From: Larimichthys crocea
Taxonomy: Eukaryota > Chordata > Actinopteri > Sciaenidae
Direction of reading: 5' to 3'
Assembly (NCBI RefSeq): GCF_000972845.2
Contig: NC_040016.1
Coordinates: 3,926,701 to 3,990,700, forward strand
DNA length: 64,000 nt
Shown here: positions 62,598 through 64,000 of the stretch, one piece after another
Position numbering within the stretch: position 1 is the first letter of the stretch
Layout: each line of letters opens with the position of its first letter
The notes under the pieces: generated by a model
What the model saw: the letters and a program-made list of their open reading frames with translations, nothing else
The model's database searches: none
What the model was told of the DNA's origin: nothing
Translations under genes and position numbers: made by a program

Positions 62598-64000
62598 CTG
62601 TGAATGTCAGTACTGGAGAGTGAATCAATACAGCGACAGGAGCTGCCACATCTTAGCTATCTCTCTCCCCCAGATGTCTGTCAGCCACACTCAGCTGGAG
62701 GTCCACCATTAATGTGCTGTGGAATAACATAGTCAGTGGGTCTCCATGCTTGTAGACAGATGCATCAAACAGGGCTTGTGAAGTGTTGGGTCTCCGAGTG
62801 TGTGATGTTCCTGTAGGTTTTGCAGCAGTTCTCTGTATGGAAATAACCAGCTCGGATCAAAGCCATGGAGACATAATATTACAATATCACACGACAGAAG
62901 CAGTCATGGAGATGTCTGATCTGTTAATAATGTGTGCATGTGAACAGATGCATGGACGACCATTGGTGAGCTCCTTAGAAGCTATACAACACATCTATAC
63001 AACACAGCGGAGATACAATGCAGATTATGTTCATTAAGGAGTTAAGATACATCTGAAATGTTGGCTTCGAAAGATGGCCCTTTTTTATTCCAGGCGTCAG
63101 TATCACACCCAGCATGGCTCACTGCACTGGGGGTGCATGGCATTTCTAACCAAAACAAAACAAAACACAGCACCTGATAAACACACACAGATACCCACAA
63201 ACACGCACCCACCCCACCTACACAAACACAGTCATAAACACAGAGGCAGGGCCAGCAAAGACTAGAAAAGTGCTTAGATGTGCATATGAGAGAGCAAGAG
63301 GAGCTAGATCACAAGCCTCTAAGCACATGCTATCCACCTCAGTCACCAAAGAAGGGACTGGGTTATGCTTTAAAACTTTTACTTGGTCCTCTCCCGCCTT
63401 TTATTCCCCTTACAAGCCTCCACTATATCGGCACACCGCCCCACACTTGCCTGTGACCCTTGAAAAAGCAGCGGGATGCCTCTCATCCCTTTCTCTCTGA
63501 AGACGATATCTTCACATGGACAAGAAGATGTGCAGAAACAGACAGAGCAGTATCAGCCAACCTCTGAACATAAAGTAAACATGACTGTTGCACATAAAGC
63601 TCCAGGCACGATATGAGAGATATTGTGTCTTTTTTTGTGTATATGTGTTTTCATGACTATCATCTACGGTTGCATACTCGCCATGCCGGGTCAAGCATGA
63701 AAAATGCATGCAGGTGGGATGGTCGGAAATGTCAATAGAGAAATCAAAGCAATCAGGATGGTGCTGAGGGCGATGTTGGTGTGATAAATCATGCCGTTCC
63801 TGACGGAGGTCATGAGGAGAAGGAAGAAGAGGAGGGAGGGATAGGGCAAGGTGGGCAAAGTGCAGTTTGCTCAGCTGTATGCCTTAGGGAATGGCTCGAA
63901 GACACACTTTATTCAAGGGTGTGATTCACAGTGTGAGTCTTGATGCAAAGTCATTTGTGACACAGTGACCTTTGCAGGGCCCTGTTCTCCCTGTGAGTTA

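Larger units (their letters stand above)
57851..64000. other. Upstream region of suclg2, no gene recognised
   Basis: About 6.1 kb lie beyond the promoter. It contains an (ATT)n array (57943-57995), a compound (CT)n(CA)n array (61585-61719) and a (TG)n tract (62574-62597). A 204-codon open frame at 60142-60756 is AT-rich and unlike any family I know. In mammals TAFA1 is the next gene on this side of SUCLG2, but I see no TAFA-like cysteine-rich exon here. Confidence 0.6.

Noticed and set aside
57851..64000. TAFA1 or another neighbouring gene expected from mammalian synteny
   Set aside because: No signal-peptide exon, cysteine-rich exon or convincing splice-bounded frame was seen in this stretch.

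Overview
The window is vertebrate nuclear DNA, most likely from a ray-finned (probably percomorph) fish. Single exons are separated by kilobase-scale introns with consensus GT-AG boundaries. There are long (CA)n, (CT)n, (AT)n and (ATT)n arrays. Several repeats look like families known from teleost genomes: hAT remnants with the GGGATGCACCGAA-type end, a Tc1/mariner MITE, a tRNA-derived SINE, an L2-like LINE fragment and a 550 bp fold-back repeat. Nothing bacterial, viral or plasmid-like was seen.

The only gene I can support is suclg2 on the minus strand, the GTP-forming beta subunit of mitochondrial succinate-CoA ligase. Nine coding exons were placed to the base: 57621-57704 (exon 1, start codon), 40348-40489, 22037-22136, 20929-21019, 19079-19231, 17977-18066, 16498-16594, 12653-12814 and 11226-11368 (exon 9). 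All junction phases agree, and the exons join to 1062 nt, or 354 codons. By my recollection of human SUCLG2 (432 residues), about 78 C-terminal residues are missing. They must lie to the left of position 1, because I found no further exon in the 11.2 kb of intron 9 shown here.

Layout: 1-11225 is part of intron 9. From 11226 to 22136 lies a compact block of exons 9 to 3, with introns of 1.0-3.7 kb. From 22137 to 57620 lie two large introns (2 and 1, 18.2 and 17.1 kb) separated by exon 2, and these carry most of the transposon debris. From about 57705 to 57850 is a TATA-less, GC-rich promoter region with CCAAT, GC-box and CRE-like motifs. From there to 64000 is upstream sequence with microsatellites and no recognisable gene.

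No gene cluster or undescribed multi-gene system is present. The most unusual structures are a CpG-rich element with two concentric pairs of terminal inverted repeats (39323-40034), a perfect 18-bp hairpin (37847-37889), a 550 bp fold-back repeat beside a Tc1 MITE in intron 7, and a degenerate triplicated motif in intron 2.
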